From assembly GCA_027624035.1 (NCBI GenBank), contig JAQBUI010000002.1, forward strand, positions 60,255 through 124,254: DNA of 64,000 bases. The letters run 5' to 3'. Made by a program: the position numbers and the translations under genes. The first letter of the stretch is position 1, and each line of letters opens with the position of its first letter. Origin of the DNA: Pseudomonadota bacterium. GTDB taxonomy: Bacteria; Pseudomonadota; Gammaproteobacteria; Pseudomonadales; Azotimanducaceae. The notes under the pieces are model-generated. The model saw nothing but the letters and a program-made list of their open reading frames with translations, had not been told where the DNA came from and did not search any database. Shown in pieces: positions 53,396-62,865 of the stretch.

Positions 53396-54972
53396 AGTCA
53401 ACAGGGGTGCAGGCACTGCTGGCCTCATTGTTCGCGCTGGCGTCAGCTTTGGCGCTCGCCGCAGAACCCAGGGTGGTAGAGATCCCGGTGCCCGATACCT
53501 CAGAGTTGGAATCTGTGGTCGCAGATCAGGTCAATGACGGCCAGCGTGCGGTCGCGAGCATTCTGACAGATCCGCAGTCCAGCAATGCCGACAAGGCGCG
53601 ATCCATTGGCACGCTTGGGCATCTGTACCACACCTACGGGTTTCTGGATGCAGCGGCAGCCGCTTACGAGACGGCAGGCTTGCTGGACCCGGGTTCGTTT
53701 TCCTGGCTATACAGCGCCGCCTCAGTCGCCCAGGCCCAGGGGCAGTTTGCCCTGGCCATTGAGCTTTACGCCCGGGCGCTGCCGCTCGCAGACAGTGCCG
53801 ACCTGCGCTATCTGGTTCACCTTCGGACTGGCGAAGTGCTTGACGGGAACGGCGACCCGGACGGCGCACTGGCCGCCTACCTCGCCGCCTACGAAATCAA
53901 CCCGGACAGCCCGTCCATCCTGGCCCGGCTGGGAAGAAGCTATCTGGACCACAAACAATACGAACAGGCCGCAGCCCATCTGGGCATGGCCCTGGCACTG
54001 AACCCGGAGATCAACGCCCTGCACTATCCACTCGGCCTGGCGTATCGCGGTCTGGGGCAACGGGACCTCGCAAGACAACACATGGCGCTGCGTGGCACGG
54101 TGGACATTCAACCTTCCGATCCGCTGCACGGCATCCTGACCAGCCTGCGCCGGGGCAGCGACGCCTACATTGCCGCCGGGAAGACCGCGCTGGATGCGCG
54201 GCGGTTTGAAGATGCAGAGCGGCTGTTCAGGATGGCCGTGGAGAGCAACCCGGATCAGTCATCAGCCTGGGCCCATCTGGCGACGGCGAACATCGAACTG
54301 GACCGGCCCGACCAGGCACTCACGAACATCGCCCGGGCCATTGAACTGGCACCGGACAACATGACGCTGCACATGGTGGCTGGCGATCTGCTCATCGACC
54401 GGGGCGAGCCAGATCAGGCGATCCGCCACCTCGAGACGTTCACGCAGAACAGCCCGGAGAATGCCCGGGGGTTTGCCCTGCTGGCGCGTGCCTATCGCGA
54501 TTCGAACCACGCCGAGGCCGCCCTGACGAACTATCGTCAGTCCGTGACAATGGACCCCGGCCAGACCCGGGTCTGGCTGGAACTGATCGCCCTCATGGAA
54601 CACCGGGGCGAGCCCCATGCGGCCCTCGCGGCGAATCGACAGGCCCTCGCCAGTATGCCGGACGACCCGGCGCTGCTCGCGCGGCTGGTCCATTCCCTGA
54701 CAGGATCTGAGCAGACAACGCTGGAAGACGCGCGGGCCGCGCTCGAGATCGCGCGGCAATTGTTTGAAGCCGCGCCCGGATATGACCATGCCCGCCTGGT
54801 CGCGATCGCGCAGGCGGCCACCGGGGATTGCGCCCTCGCCGCGCAATGGATGGACCGCAGTATCGCGCTGGCAGAGACTGCAGGGGTGAGCAGGACGATC
54901 ATTACCGCCCTGCATCTGAATCGGGGCCTGTTCGCGTCCGGCACGTCCTGTACCTTACCGGCAGGCCGTTGA
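53392..54972 (+). CDS. Secreted TPR-repeat protein
   Basis: 526 residues. N-terminal signal peptide (LLASLFALASALALAAEP, cleaved near residue 24) followed by about ten tetratricopeptide repeats, for example GTLGHLYHTYGFLDAAAAAY, LGRSYLDHKQYEQAAAHLGM, LATANIELDRPDQALTNIAR. TPR arrays serve as protein-binding scaffolds. It begins with ATG inside the TGA of the CRTAC1-like gene, and CRTAC1-like/TPR pairing is common in proteobacteria and planctomycetes, so the two are likely to function together at the cell surface. Confidence 0.9.
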   Translation: MKSTGVQALLASLFALASALALAAEPRVVEIPVPDTSELESVVADQVNDGQRAVASILTDPQSSNADKARSIGTLGHLYHTYGFLDAAAAAYETAGLLDPGSFSWLYSAASVAQAQGQFALAIELYARALPLADSADLRYLVHLRTGEVLDGNGDPDGALAAYLAAYEINPDSPSILARLGRSYLDHKQYEQAAAHLGMALALNPEINALHYPLGLAYRGLGQRDLARQHMALRGTVDIQPSDPLHGILTSLRRGSDAYIAAGKTALDARRFEDAERLFRMAVESNPDQSSAWAHLATANIELDRPDQALTNIARAIELAPDNMTLHMVAGDLLIDRGEPDQAIRHLETFTQNSPENARGFALLARAYRDSNHAEAALTNYRQSVTMDPGQTRVWLELIALMEHRGEPHAALAANRQALASMPDDPALLARLVHSLTGSEQTTLEDARAALEIARQLFEAAPGYDHARLVAIAQAATGDCALAAQWMDRSIALAETAGVSRTIITALHLNRGLFASGTSCTLPAGR

Positions 54973-55056
54973 CCGCTCGCTGAATATCCCTGCCGGATGA
55001 TGGTATGCTCCGCCCTCGGCTATTCAACAACATTCCAATTCCAGACGAGGCAACTA

Positions 55057-56715
55057 ATGAAAGGTGACGCATACATCGCGCAGATTCTGAAGCAGGAGGG
55101 CGTTGAATGGCTGTCCTGTTTCCCCAGCAACCCCATGATCGAGGCGCTCGCAAAGGAGGGCATCCGGCCCATCGCGTTTCGTCATGAGCGCGGCGCTGTG
55201 ATGGCAGCAGACGGCTATTCGAGGGTCAGCGACAGAAAGAAGCTAGGCGTGGTGGCGATGCAGTCACAGGCAGGTGCAGAAAACTCGGCGGGCGGCCTCG
55301 CCCAGGCCAACGCGGACAACATCCCCATCCTGGTTCTGCCCGGCGGCAACCCTCTTAACATGCTCTTTGTGCGGCCAAACTACTCGGCAAGCTATTCCTG
55401 GACCAATGTGGTACGACATGCAGAGTTCATTACCGGCCCCAGAGAAACCGGTAACGTCATGCGCCGCGCCATGCACCGCCTCAAGTCCTCGGCACCCGGC
55501 CCCGTGGTCGTGGAACTACCGCCGGATGTGGTTGGCCAGGACATTCCTGACGATGCCCTGAACTACCGCTCTCCCCGGCCCGTGGTCGGTGTACCTTCAG
55601 CCGGTGACATCAAAGATGCCGCGAGGGCCCTGGTGGACGCCAAAGATCCATTGATCTGGGCCGGCTCCGGCGTCATGTCCGCCCAGGCGACTGAGGAACT
55701 CAAGCAACTCGCTGAACTCCTGGAAGTACCCGTGTATACCTCTTTGCCAGGCAAATCAGCGATCGATGAACGCCATCCCCTCGCTGTGGGCTCCGGCGGC
55801 CTGACGACGACTGGTCCGGCTCGCAAATGGCTGAAAGAGTCCGACCTGATTTTTGCGGTGGGATCTTCACTGACCACGACCCCTTACGGCCAGCAGTTTG
55901 CACAGGAGAAATTCCTGATCCACTCGGTCAACGATGTGGACGAGATCAACAAGGACACGGTGTGCGACATTGGCCTTGTCGGGGACGCCAGACAGACGCT
56001 GATTCTGATGATCGATGCCGTCAAGGGCCTGATCGGAGCATCGGGCCGAAAGACCGGCACCACCGAGCGGATCAAGGCAGAACGTGACCAGTGGTGGGCT
56101 TCCTGGATGCCCTATCTTGAAAATGACAGTACCCCGATCAGCCCCTATCGGGTCATCTGGGAACTGAACCAGAATCTCGACAAGGAAAACAGCATTGTAA
56201 CCCATGACGCTGGCGCGCCCCGCGACCAGATGGCACCGTTCTATACGGCCACCACGCCCCACAGCTATGTCGGCTGGGGCAAGACCACTCATCTGGGCGC
56301 ATCGATTCCGCTCATGATCGGTGCCAAAAAGGCCATGCCGGAGCGGATGTGTGTTGCCTTCTTGGGCGACGCGGCGTTCGGAATGTCGGGCCTCGATATT
56401 GAGACCGCATGTCGCGCCGAGTTGCCGATCACGGTGGTGCTGCTGAACAATGGCATCATGGCCACCTATCCTGGCGGCACACCGACGGCTCGCGAACAGT
56501 TCGGGGTGACCCACATGACCGGCGACTACGCCCAGATTGCCATGGGAATGGGGGCCGAGGGTATTCACGTCACCAGGGCATCCGAGCTGCCCGGCGCCAT
56601 CAAGCAGGCCGAGCAATTCAACAAGGAAGGCAAGACGGTGATGATCGACGTCAAGACCCGCAACGAGGACTCCCGGGCGCCGGCACGCTTCGTCGAGAAG
56701 AATACAGTCAACTGA
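55057..56715 (+). CDS. Thiamine-pyrophosphate-requiring enzyme (acetolactate-synthase-like)
   Basis: About 552 residues from ATG 55057 (GAGG upstream). Three-domain TPP enzyme: N-terminal pyrimidine domain (GVEWLSCFPSNPMIEALAKE, RHERGAVMAADGYSRVS with the catalytic Glu), a central domain, and a C-terminal TPP domain (CVAFLGDAAFGMSGLDIETA, NNGIMATYPGG). Relatives include acetolactate synthase, oxalyl-CoA decarboxylase and other 2-oxo acid decarboxylases; it lacks an obvious FAD motif set and has no small subunit beside it. Reaction not assignable. Confidence 0.85.
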   Translation: MKGDAYIAQILKQEGVEWLSCFPSNPMIEALAKEGIRPIAFRHERGAVMAADGYSRVSDRKKLGVVAMQSQAGAENSAGGLAQANADNIPILVLPGGNPLNMLFVRPNYSASYSWTNVVRHAEFITGPRETGNVMRRAMHRLKSSAPGPVVVELPPDVVGQDIPDDALNYRSPRPVVGVPSAGDIKDAARALVDAKDPLIWAGSGVMSAQATEELKQLAELLEVPVYTSLPGKSAIDERHPLAVGSGGLTTTGPARKWLKESDLIFAVGSSLTTTPYGQQFAQEKFLIHSVNDVDEINKDTVCDIGLVGDARQTLILMIDAVKGLIGASGRKTGTTERIKAERDQWWASWMPYLENDSTPISPYRVIWELNQNLDKENSIVTHDAGAPRDQMAPFYTATTPHSYVGWGKTTHLGASIPLMIGAKKAMPERMCVAFLGDAAFGMSGLDIETACRAELPITVVLLNNGIMATYPGGTPTAREQFGVTHMTGDYAQIAMGMGAEGIHVTRASELPGAIKQAEQFNKEGKTVMIDVKTRNEDSRAPARFVEKNTVN

Positions 56716-56741
56716 CCCGCTGGCTGGCGGGGGTAGCGATC

Positions 56742-57644
56742 CTAGCCTGAGATCTTCAGGTGATGGATCGCCAGGTTTCCTGAGTCATTGGTGATCTTGA
56801 ATTGCCTGTAGTCGTCTCTGAACGCCTTGTCCGAGGCGTCGAGCAAGACGGCATCATCCAGGGTCACCACGATTCGGCCCGATCCGTCATGGAGCCAGGC
56901 CAGCCGATGGGACTGGCCATCACTGAAAACTTCTCCCAGGTCCCGGCTGTCAACGATGGCACGCTGCTGCTGGCGCTGTCGTTCAATCTCTACATAGCCC
57001 CGGGGTCCGGTCTTGAGCTTGAGCGCATAGCCATAGGCTTCGGCTTCACTCTGAAATACCGAAAACGCTACCCGGGCCTCCTCGGAGGTCTCCTCAAGGG
57101 TCAGTTCCATCTCGACCAGAAAGGCATTGGGAATGTCGGCAGGCAGCATGCCAACCGCGGGCCCTTTCGGTACAGCTTCTGACTGCCCATCTGCCCGATG
57201 GTCAGGTTCGTCCCTGACCTTGTCCTGCAGGAGCAGGTTCACCAGCAGGCCCGCGACGGCTTCCTCCCGGCTGAGGTCAGGCTCGCTCCGAGCATCGGCA
57301 GCCCGTCCAGATGACGCGTTGGGATCAACCACCGATACCAGGCCATAGCCCCGATCCACCTCCATGCCCGGGCCACTGAACCGCCACCCTTCCGACGGTG
57401 CGAAACGCCGGTCCTGGAAGTTCTCGAACACCCGGACGGTCAATTCCGGCACGTCGTAGCGAGCGATCAGATCATCGAGATCCCGCTGCAGCCAGCGGTC
57501 TGCTGCACGTTCCGCGCGCGCTCTCTCCACGACCACTTTCAACTCATCGATGAGTGTCTTCTGATCCTGCTCTGCGGCAGCATGAAAGGGCAGCACGATC
57601 AATAACAGACTGCATACTTGAGAGATTCTATTCCTCATCAGCAC
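56742..57644 (-). CDS. Secreted protein of unknown function
   Basis: 300 residues from GTG 57644 (or ATG 57638). Signal peptide with core SLLLIVLPFHAAA (about 12-24). A helical segment follows (EQDQKTLIDELKVVVERARA), then a beta-rich remainder (VFSVFQSEAEAYGYALKLKT, GRIVVTLDDAVLLDASDKAF). The end recalls a carbohydrate-binding/jelly-roll fold (for example DUF1080 or LamG-like), which is a guess. Its start codon shares a base with the stop of the amidohydrolase gene (TAGTG), so translation is coupled and an export-linked function with it is likely. Confidence 0.6.
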   Translation of the reverse strand: MLMRNRISQVCSLLLIVLPFHAAAEQDQKTLIDELKVVVERARAERAADRWLQRDLDDLIARYDVPELTVRVFENFQDRRFAPSEGWRFSGPGMEVDRGYGLVSVVDPNASSGRAADARSEPDLSREEAVAGLLVNLLLQDKVRDEPDHRADGQSEAVPKGPAVGMLPADIPNAFLVEMELTLEETSEEARVAFSVFQSEAEAYGYALKLKTGPRGYVEIERQRQQQRAIVDSRDLGEVFSDGQSHRLAWLHDGSGRIVVTLDDAVLLDASDKAFRDDYRQFKITNDSGNLAIHHLKISG

Positions 57645-59335
57645 TAGCCCCTGACGAGACCGCCAGGTCTCGCACCCGTGGGCTCACCCTTGACGAAAGT
57701 GACCTCACCGGACTTGATCGTCGTATCGTACCCTTCCACCCGCTGCACCAGGCGCCTTCCGCCTGTTGGCAGATCAAAGGTGGCCTCCGGGCGGAACAGC
57801 CGGAGCCGGTCAAAGTCAATCACGTTGATATCGGCCAGCTTGCCTGCTGCCAGCAGGCCGCGGTCGTAAAGGCCGTACGCGGACGCGGTTCTGGCAGTCA
57901 TGGACCGTACAATGAATTCCAGCGGCAGCTTCTCGCCCTTGTTGCGGTCACGCCCCCAGTGCACCATGGTAAAGGTCGGCATGCCGGCATCAGCAATCAC
58001 ACCGCAATGCGCGCCACCATCGGACAGGCCCATCAGCACATTGGGATGCTGCATCATGGCCCGCTGCCGGTCGAGCGAGTAGTCCGTATAGCCCCCAAGT
58101 GGCTGATAGAACAGTTCCTTGCCGCCGTTGCCAATCAACAGGTCATACATCACTTCCTGGGAAGAAACCCCGTTGGCCTTCGCGATGCCCGCCACGCTAC
58201 CTTCAAAATCAGGCTCGTAGTTCGGCATCTCTCCCAGCGGAAACACCATGGACAGCAGCCGGTCCGGGTCGAACATGGCGGAGGTGCTGGCCGGGGCCTC
58301 CTGCAGGATACGCTGGCGCACTTCCGGGCGGCTCATTGCTTCAACGGTTTCCGCCAGGGACAGTCCTGCGATTTCCTTGACGAAGGTCGGCCGATTCATG
58401 AACAAGTGAAAGCTGCTCTGCAGCCCGTGCAGAATGCCGGTAGGCCTGCTTGCCATCTGGGGCATGATATTCATGCCACCCTGGCGCGCCTCTTCCACCA
58501 TGTTGTACATCTTGTTGCCAACGTAGGCGGCCGGAGTGGTGGCAATCAGCGTGACCGGCCGGCCGGTCTGCTCGGCAAAGCTCTTGACCCAGGCCCACTC
58601 GTCATCGTCACCCAGATTGTCCGACACCATCTCGAACATGCCGTGATCGAGGCCCTTCATGGCAAGACCAAGCTGCAGCATCTCGTCACTGCCGGCAAAC
58701 GTCCCTGGCACGTGTACCCCATGGACATCTTTGTGAAGCAGGGTTCGAGAGGTGGAGAACCCGAGGGCACCCGCCTGAACGCCATCTCGCACCAGTGCCA
58801 CCATCTGCTTCAGCTCATCGGGGGTCGGATCGTTATCGCCATTACAACGCTCGCCCATCACATAGGCACGAATGGCGCCATGGGGCACCTGGGCCCCCAC
58901 ATCCAGGGTTCTTGGCAGCTTCTCGAGGGCATCCAGGTATTCCGGGAAGCTCTCCCAGTCCCACTGGATGCCTTCGGCAAGTGCGGACCCAGGGATATCC
59001 TCAACGCCTTCCATCAGTTCAATCAGAAACTGCTCGCCACCCGGACGAACCGGAGCGAAACCAACACCGCAGTTGCCCATCACGACGGTCGTCACCCCAT
59101 GCCAGCTACTCGGCGCCATGATCGGGTCCCAGGTGGCCTGACCATCATAATGGGTGTGGACATCGACCCAGCCCGGCGTGACCAGCTTGCCTGTGGCGTC
59201 TATTTCCTGGCGTCCTTTGCCGGATACCTTGCCTACCGCAACAATCGTCTTGCCGTCCACGGCAATGTCGCCCTCAAAACGGGGCTCACCGGAACCGTCA
59301 ATGACGGTACCGTTTCGAATCACCAGATCATGCAT
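57644..59335 (-). CDS. N-acyl-D-amino-acid deacylase-type amidohydrolase
   Basis: 563-residue member of the amidohydrolase superfamily. Metal site 1 is [15 protein letters not shown] (H-x-H, residues 62-76). [20 protein letters not shown] supplies the conserved D-aminoacylase Cys. [28 protein letters not shown] and [20 protein letters not shown] follow as in dihydroorotase-like D-aminoacylases, where the amidase Asp lies near the first. The small beta-sandwich halves at both ends are complete. Substrate may be N-acyl-D-amino acids or related lactam-derived amides. Coupled to the secreted unknown gene downstream. Confidence 0.9.
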   Translation of the reverse strand: MHDLVIRNGTVIDGSGEPRFEGDIAVDGKTIVAVGKVSGKGRQEIDATGKLVTPGWVDVHTHYDGQATWDPIMAPSSWHGVTTVVMGNCGVGFAPVRPGGEQFLIELMEGVEDIPGSALAEGIQWDWESFPEYLDALEKLPRTLDVGAQVPHGAIRAYVMGERCNGDNDPTPDELKQMVALVRDGVQAGALGFSTSRTLLHKDVHGVHVPGTFAGSDEMLQLGLAMKGLDHGMFEMVSDNLGDDDEWAWVKSFAEQTGRPVTLIATTPAAYVGNKMYNMVEEARQGGMNIMPQMASRPTGILHGLQSSFHLFMNRPTFVKEIAGLSLAETVEAMSRPEVRQRILQEAPASTSAMFDPDRLLSMVFPLGEMPNYEPDFEGSVAGIAKANGVSSQEVMYDLLIGNGGKELFYQPLGGYTDYSLDRQRAMMQHPNVLMGLSDGGAHCGVIADAGMPTFTMVHWGRDRNKGEKLPLEFIVRSMTARTASAYGLYDRGLLAAGKLADINVIDFDRLRLFRPEATFDLPTGGRRLVQRVEGYDTTIKSGEVTFVKGEPTGARPGGLVRG

Positions 59336-59549
59336 GGGGGCCTCTCAGGCTTCGTCAGGGAATTGAGGTTCAATCTACTCCACCCGGGTTTCGCCTGCAA
59401 TGCTGCCCGGCGGCACCTGCATTGCAGGTCAACTGCAACAGTCTACTGCAATAGGGCCTCCCGTTTCGGGTCGGCTCAATACCTGCCGTCGTCTCATCTT
59501 GCCACCTGAGGAAGCTCTGATGCGACTCCAACGCAGCTGTCGCGCTCGA
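59336..59549. other. Intergenic stretch upstream of the amidohydrolase
   Basis: About 210 bp with no repeat or motif I can name. It must hold the amidohydrolase promoter and the 3' end of the disrupted gene on the same strand. Confidence 0.35.
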
Positions 59550-60099
59550 TCAGGTTGGCGATGGACGTCCGCTTTCACCCCCCAAGAGATGGCGCCTTGC
59601 ACGGTGCACAATCAGTGGTTCTCTAACAGTCCGGGTTTCGGTTGATCCGCGCATCACTAAAGCACACTGGATCCAGCAGTTGCGGCTAGCGTCTTTGGAC
59701 AGGGATTCAACCGCCGCATCGACATCGGCCTCCAGGGCAGCGAGCATAGCCAGCACGACGTACTTGTCCGCAATGAGCAGGTGCGATGCACCACTATCGT
59801 AGGCCGCACGAAGAGCGTTGCGCATCAGCAAGCTGTCCTCGGGGTCGAACCGTGCCGCCATTGTGGCGTGCGCGGAAGCGAACCAGAGGTCCTGGCTCGC
59901 ACGAATCTCATAGCGAAATTTCGGGCTACGTGCCGCCCATACGGCCCTCGACAGTTCATAGCTCCGTGCATAGTGCTTTATGCTTTCATCGAACTCCGAT
60001 TCCCTGGCGGTCAGAGACAGGAGGTGCATCACCGCGCCAGCACCCAATCAGTTCTGCCCATGCCTGCGCCCTGGTGCCGTCGGTCAAGGAGAACGACAT
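59550..60099 (-). pseudogene. Disrupted small gene of unknown function
   Basis: A minus-strand ATG at 60099 with AAAGG upstream encodes MSFSLTDGTRAQAWAELIG, then meets a stop. The frame continuing from about 60047 instead gives a protein-like sequence (MHLLSLTARESEFDESIKHY, IRASQDLWFASAHATMAARF, LAMLAALEADVDAAVESLSK) for about 150 codons. Joining the two needs a one-base shift near 60045-60055 (a run of GGG). The last part may be out of frame as well, since LDPVCFSDARINRNPDC in another frame looks a more natural C-terminus. No family recognised. A run of nine G (60114-60122) lies just upstream. Confidence 0.4.
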
Positions 60100-60146
60100 G
60101 ACACACCTTTGCAGGGGGGGGGCGCACCATCCCGTCCCAGGATGAC

Positions 60147-60308
60147 TCAGCGCGTTACCACCCAGAGCGCGTGAAGTATCCCCGGGATCCAGCCCAATAT
60201 GCAGAGGATGACGTTGATCAGCAGGTCCTTGCCTGCCTTTTTTTTCAGAAATACCGCCAGGGGCGGAAGTATGATGGCGATGATGATGCTGACGACCTTG
60301 TTATCCAT
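60147..60308 (-). CDS. Pmp3/YqaE-family small membrane peptide
   Basis: 53 residues, too short for many gene finders, but clear: MDNKVVSIIIAIILPPLAVF, then LKKKAGKDLLINVILCILGW, then IPGILHALWVVTR. The PPLAVFLKKKAGKDLLINVILCILGWIPG stretch is the UPF0057 (Pmp3/YqaE) signature: two membrane helices around a KxG loop. Members affect membrane potential and salt or cold tolerance in yeast and bacteria. ATG 60308. A run of eight A (plus-strand T) codes for the three lysines. Downstream it is followed by the nine-G tract. Confidence 0.88.
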   Translation of the reverse strand: MDNKVVSIIIAIILPPLAVFLKKKAGKDLLINVILCILGWIPGILHALWVVTR

Positions 60309-60445
60309 TGCTTGTCTCACTGGTTGTTGGTTTTCTTATTCTACAGGGCCGTTATGTGGGTGCGCACCGATGCAACAAGATCATGGCCGATGGCACCGCT
60401 TCCCGATCATCCTGGCAACAACACCATCGCACCAGCGATGTGATG

Positions 60446-60460
60446 TTCGACCCCGGTCAA
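60446..60460. repeat. GACCCCGGTC-type short repeat
   Basis: TTCGACCCCGGTCAA directly behind the stop of the methyltransferase gene (60462). Shares its core with the perfect palindrome at 34830 and the copy at 62759. Terminator-like or REP-like; no function shown. Confidence 0.45.
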
Positions 60461-60461
60461 T

Positions 60462-61280
60462 CTAATTCTGCAACGTTGCCAGACAGACGCTTCTGACGAG
60501 CCGGACCTGACCCTCCTCCAGACTGCGCCGCGCATTGCCTGATTTCTCGCCAAGATTGTCGACGAAGGCTGATAGCCCCAACTGGCCGGGCGCCGCAGGA
60601 GTGGCATTGGCGACGGATCGGCTCAGGTGCTCGTCGCTGGTGTCTTCCATGATCTCAACGGAGAACCCGCATTCCCGCAGCATGGTCTGCATCTCATCGG
60701 CCGAAACCAGGAAGTTGTCACGGGGGTTGGTGGCCCACGGCAGCGGAAAGTAGGTAGTGGGCACGGCCCCTGCCGCCATCTCCTGGAACGCGAAACGACC
60801 ACCAGGTTTGAGGACGCGGTGGATTTCCCGGTACAACGTGCGTTTATCCTCGATGTTCATGCCCACGTTCTGCATCCATGCCACATCGAACGAGTGGTCT
60901 GCAAAAGGCATATCGAGGGCGCTGCCCTGGTGCACTAGTACCCGGGCCTCGAGACCCGTGAGGCGATTGAGCAGATCGGCACCTTTGCAGTAGTCGGCCG
61001 TGAGTTCCATGCACTCCACTCGACAGCCACACTGCGAGGCGAGCATGCGTGCCGGGCCAGCGAGACCAGCGCCGATGTCCAGCACCAGATCGGCAGCACC
61101 AATCCGAGCCAGTTCCGACAATTCCTGCGATGCCCGAAGTCCGCCGGTATGGAAGTGGTCCAGTGCGGACAACTGCGAAGGCGAGACACCCTCGCCCGGG
61201 TCCAGCCCGGCCGATCGAAGGGCGCTGAGAATACGCGACTCAATATCATGGGCTGAATAGTGTTCGTCAAGACTGGCCAT
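60462..61280 (-). CDS. Class I SAM-dependent methyltransferase
   Basis: About 272 residues from ATG 61280, which has GGGAGG upstream and matches the family start MASLDEHYSAHDIESRILSA. Motif I is DLVLDIGAGLAGPARMLAS, followed by GSALDMPFADHSFDVAWMQN (motif II/post I) and LKPGGRFAFQEM. This subgroup (similar to sarcosine/dimethylglycine and gamma-tocopherol methyltransferases) methylates small molecules or lipids. Substrate unknown. Transcribed away from the Gfo/Idh gene (213 bp). Confidence 0.88.
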   Translation of the reverse strand: MASLDEHYSAHDIESRILSALRSAGLDPGEGVSPSQLSALDHFHTGGLRASQELSELARIGAADLVLDIGAGLAGPARMLASQCGCRVECMELTADYCKGADLLNRLTGLEARVLVHQGSALDMPFADHSFDVAWMQNVGMNIEDKRTLYREIHRVLKPGGRFAFQEMAAGAVPTTYFPLPWATNPRDNFLVSADEMQTMLRECGFSVEIMEDTSDEHLSRSVANATPAAPGQLGLSAFVDNLGEKSGNARRSLEEGQVRLVRSVCLATLQN

Positions 61281-61493
61281 CCGGCTCGTGCCTCCCTGGG
61301 ACTCGAACAGACGATCACCCGCAGGGTGAGTCCAAAGATCATATCTGGTGTCGAATCGCTGGTCCATGAGGGTTGTGTATTGACGACAGGGCATAGCGTC
61401 TATCTCCGCCTATCTCAAGAACGTCCGTTTCGCGGCGAGTAGCCCGGAGCGAGCTGTGGTAGATTTCGGACTTTGAATCGAAAGGGCACCACC

Positions 61494-62750
61494 ATGACTC
61501 AGAACGATCCCCACTTCTATCAGGGCTTCCCGATGAACACGCCGATGGACATCCGCCTCGGCAAGACCACGGCAGATGGCATTCATTTCAAGCTGCGCTG
61601 GGGGATTATCAGCGCCTCCGCCATCGCGTCGGACTGGATCAAATCCCTGCAGGATGTTCCTGGTGCAGAAGTGACCGCCGTGGCCGCACGGGATATGGAC
61701 CGGGCAGAGGCGTACGCCAAAGCCCACGGGGTTCAGACCGCCTATGACTCCTACGAGGCCCTTTGCAACGACCCGAACGTCGACATCGTCTACATCGCCT
61801 CAAAGACCTGGGATCATCATCGGGACCTGATGACCGCCATCAATGCGGGCAAGCACGTCCTGTGTGAGAAGCCGTTTACCGACACCGCTGAACAGGCGAG
61901 GGAAGTCTACGCGGCTGCGGAGAAAGCAGGCGTCTTTTGTGCCGAGGGCATGTGGCTGCGATTCTTCCCGGCCGTGGAACACGCCCGGGCCGCAATGGAA
62001 AGGGGTGATATCGGTGATCTGCAGGTCGTCCAGGCCGACTACCCTGACCGGGTGTATGCCCTCAACCCCGCCATTACCGGCTTCGGGGCCGATGAGATGC
62101 CGGTGATCGCCGCAGCAGGCCGGGCAGTGCGGGGCCAGTCCTATGCAGGCAATGTCCCCTCCGCTCACGGTGCGTCGCCGAGCGCGGCGATCCTGCAATA
62201 TTCAGGGCAAAAAGGGATCGCGGTCATCACTTTTCCATCCGGACGTTTCATTGAAGAGACGCAATACATTGGGACAAAGGGCCGGATCACCATTGAGACG
62301 CCCTCTCACCATCCGTCGGCCCTGACCATCAGAACGGGGCGACCACCCCGCGCCGGGACCCGCAAGAACGAGGGCAAGGCCATCATGGAGCTCGACCCCA
62401 GTCAAGGCTGGCACGGCGACTGGCTGGAAACCCACTGGAATCAGGATCGAAACCCCAGCAACGGTCCATTCAATAACGTCGAACGGTTTGAGTATCCGCT
62501 ACCCACCCCCGCACCCATCACACGGGGGCAACCGGCCGGTTCCCGCTGGACGGGCGAGCGAATGATCCAGTACAAAGGCTGGACCTGGAGCGGCGGTAAC
62601 CAGCATGGCTTCATGTACCAGGCGCTCGCCGTGCATCGGTGCATGGCCGCCGGGCTGAAGGAACTGCCGCAGTTCACCATCGCCGAATCCATCCGGGTCT
62701 GCGAGATCATCGATGAAATCAACCGGCAGTGTGCCGAGATCGGCTTTTGA
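61494..62750 (+). CDS. Gfo/Idh/MocA family oxidoreductase
   Basis: About 418 residues from ATG 61494. Rossmann domain at about 30-150: LRWGIISASAIASDWIKSLQ, then AVAARDMDRAEAYAKAHGVQ, DIVYIASKTWDHHRD and the catalytic HVLCEKPFTDTAEQA (E-K-P). C-terminal alpha/beta domain contains GKDxxG-like YIGTKGRITIETPSHHP. These are NAD(P)-dependent dehydrogenases of sugars or cyclitols. The usual G-x-G-x-x-A nucleotide loop reads ISASAIAS with serine in the first glycine positions, a mild deviation. Followed by the PhyH gene after 115 bp, possibly the same pathway. Confidence 0.88.
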   Translation: MTQNDPHFYQGFPMNTPMDIRLGKTTADGIHFKLRWGIISASAIASDWIKSLQDVPGAEVTAVAARDMDRAEAYAKAHGVQTAYDSYEALCNDPNVDIVYIASKTWDHHRDLMTAINAGKHVLCEKPFTDTAEQAREVYAAAEKAGVFCAEGMWLRFFPAVEHARAAMERGDIGDLQVVQADYPDRVYALNPAITGFGADEMPVIAAAGRAVRGQSYAGNVPSAHGASPSAAILQYSGQKGIAVITFPSGRFIEETQYIGTKGRITIETPSHHPSALTIRTGRPPRAGTRKNEGKAIMELDPSQGWHGDWLETHWNQDRNPSNGPFNNVERFEYPLPTPAPITRGQPAGSRWTGERMIQYKGWTWSGGNQHGFMYQALAVHRCMAAGLKELPQFTIAESIRVCEIIDEINRQCAEIGF

Positions 62751-62758
62751 CGCTGATG

Positions 62759-62773
62759 TTTGACCCCGGTGAC
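62759..62773. repeat. GACCCCGGTG-type short repeat
   Basis: TTTGACCCCGGTGACTTT, 8 bp behind the stop of the Gfo/Idh gene. Third relative of the sites at 34830 and 60446; imperfect symmetry (GGTGAC versus GGTCAA). Confidence 0.4.
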
Positions 62774-62865
62774 TTTGTATTCCCCCACGCCGTTGAACCA
62801 GTGGACGCGTGGTCGACCCGGTGGTTTACTGGGGGCCCGTCCGCTGCCCTCGCTGGAGAGCTGTC

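Noticed and set aside
57554..59509. 651-codon open frame on the plus strand
   Set aside because: Antisense to the amidohydrolase. Low-complexity H, G, R and L composition and no motif.
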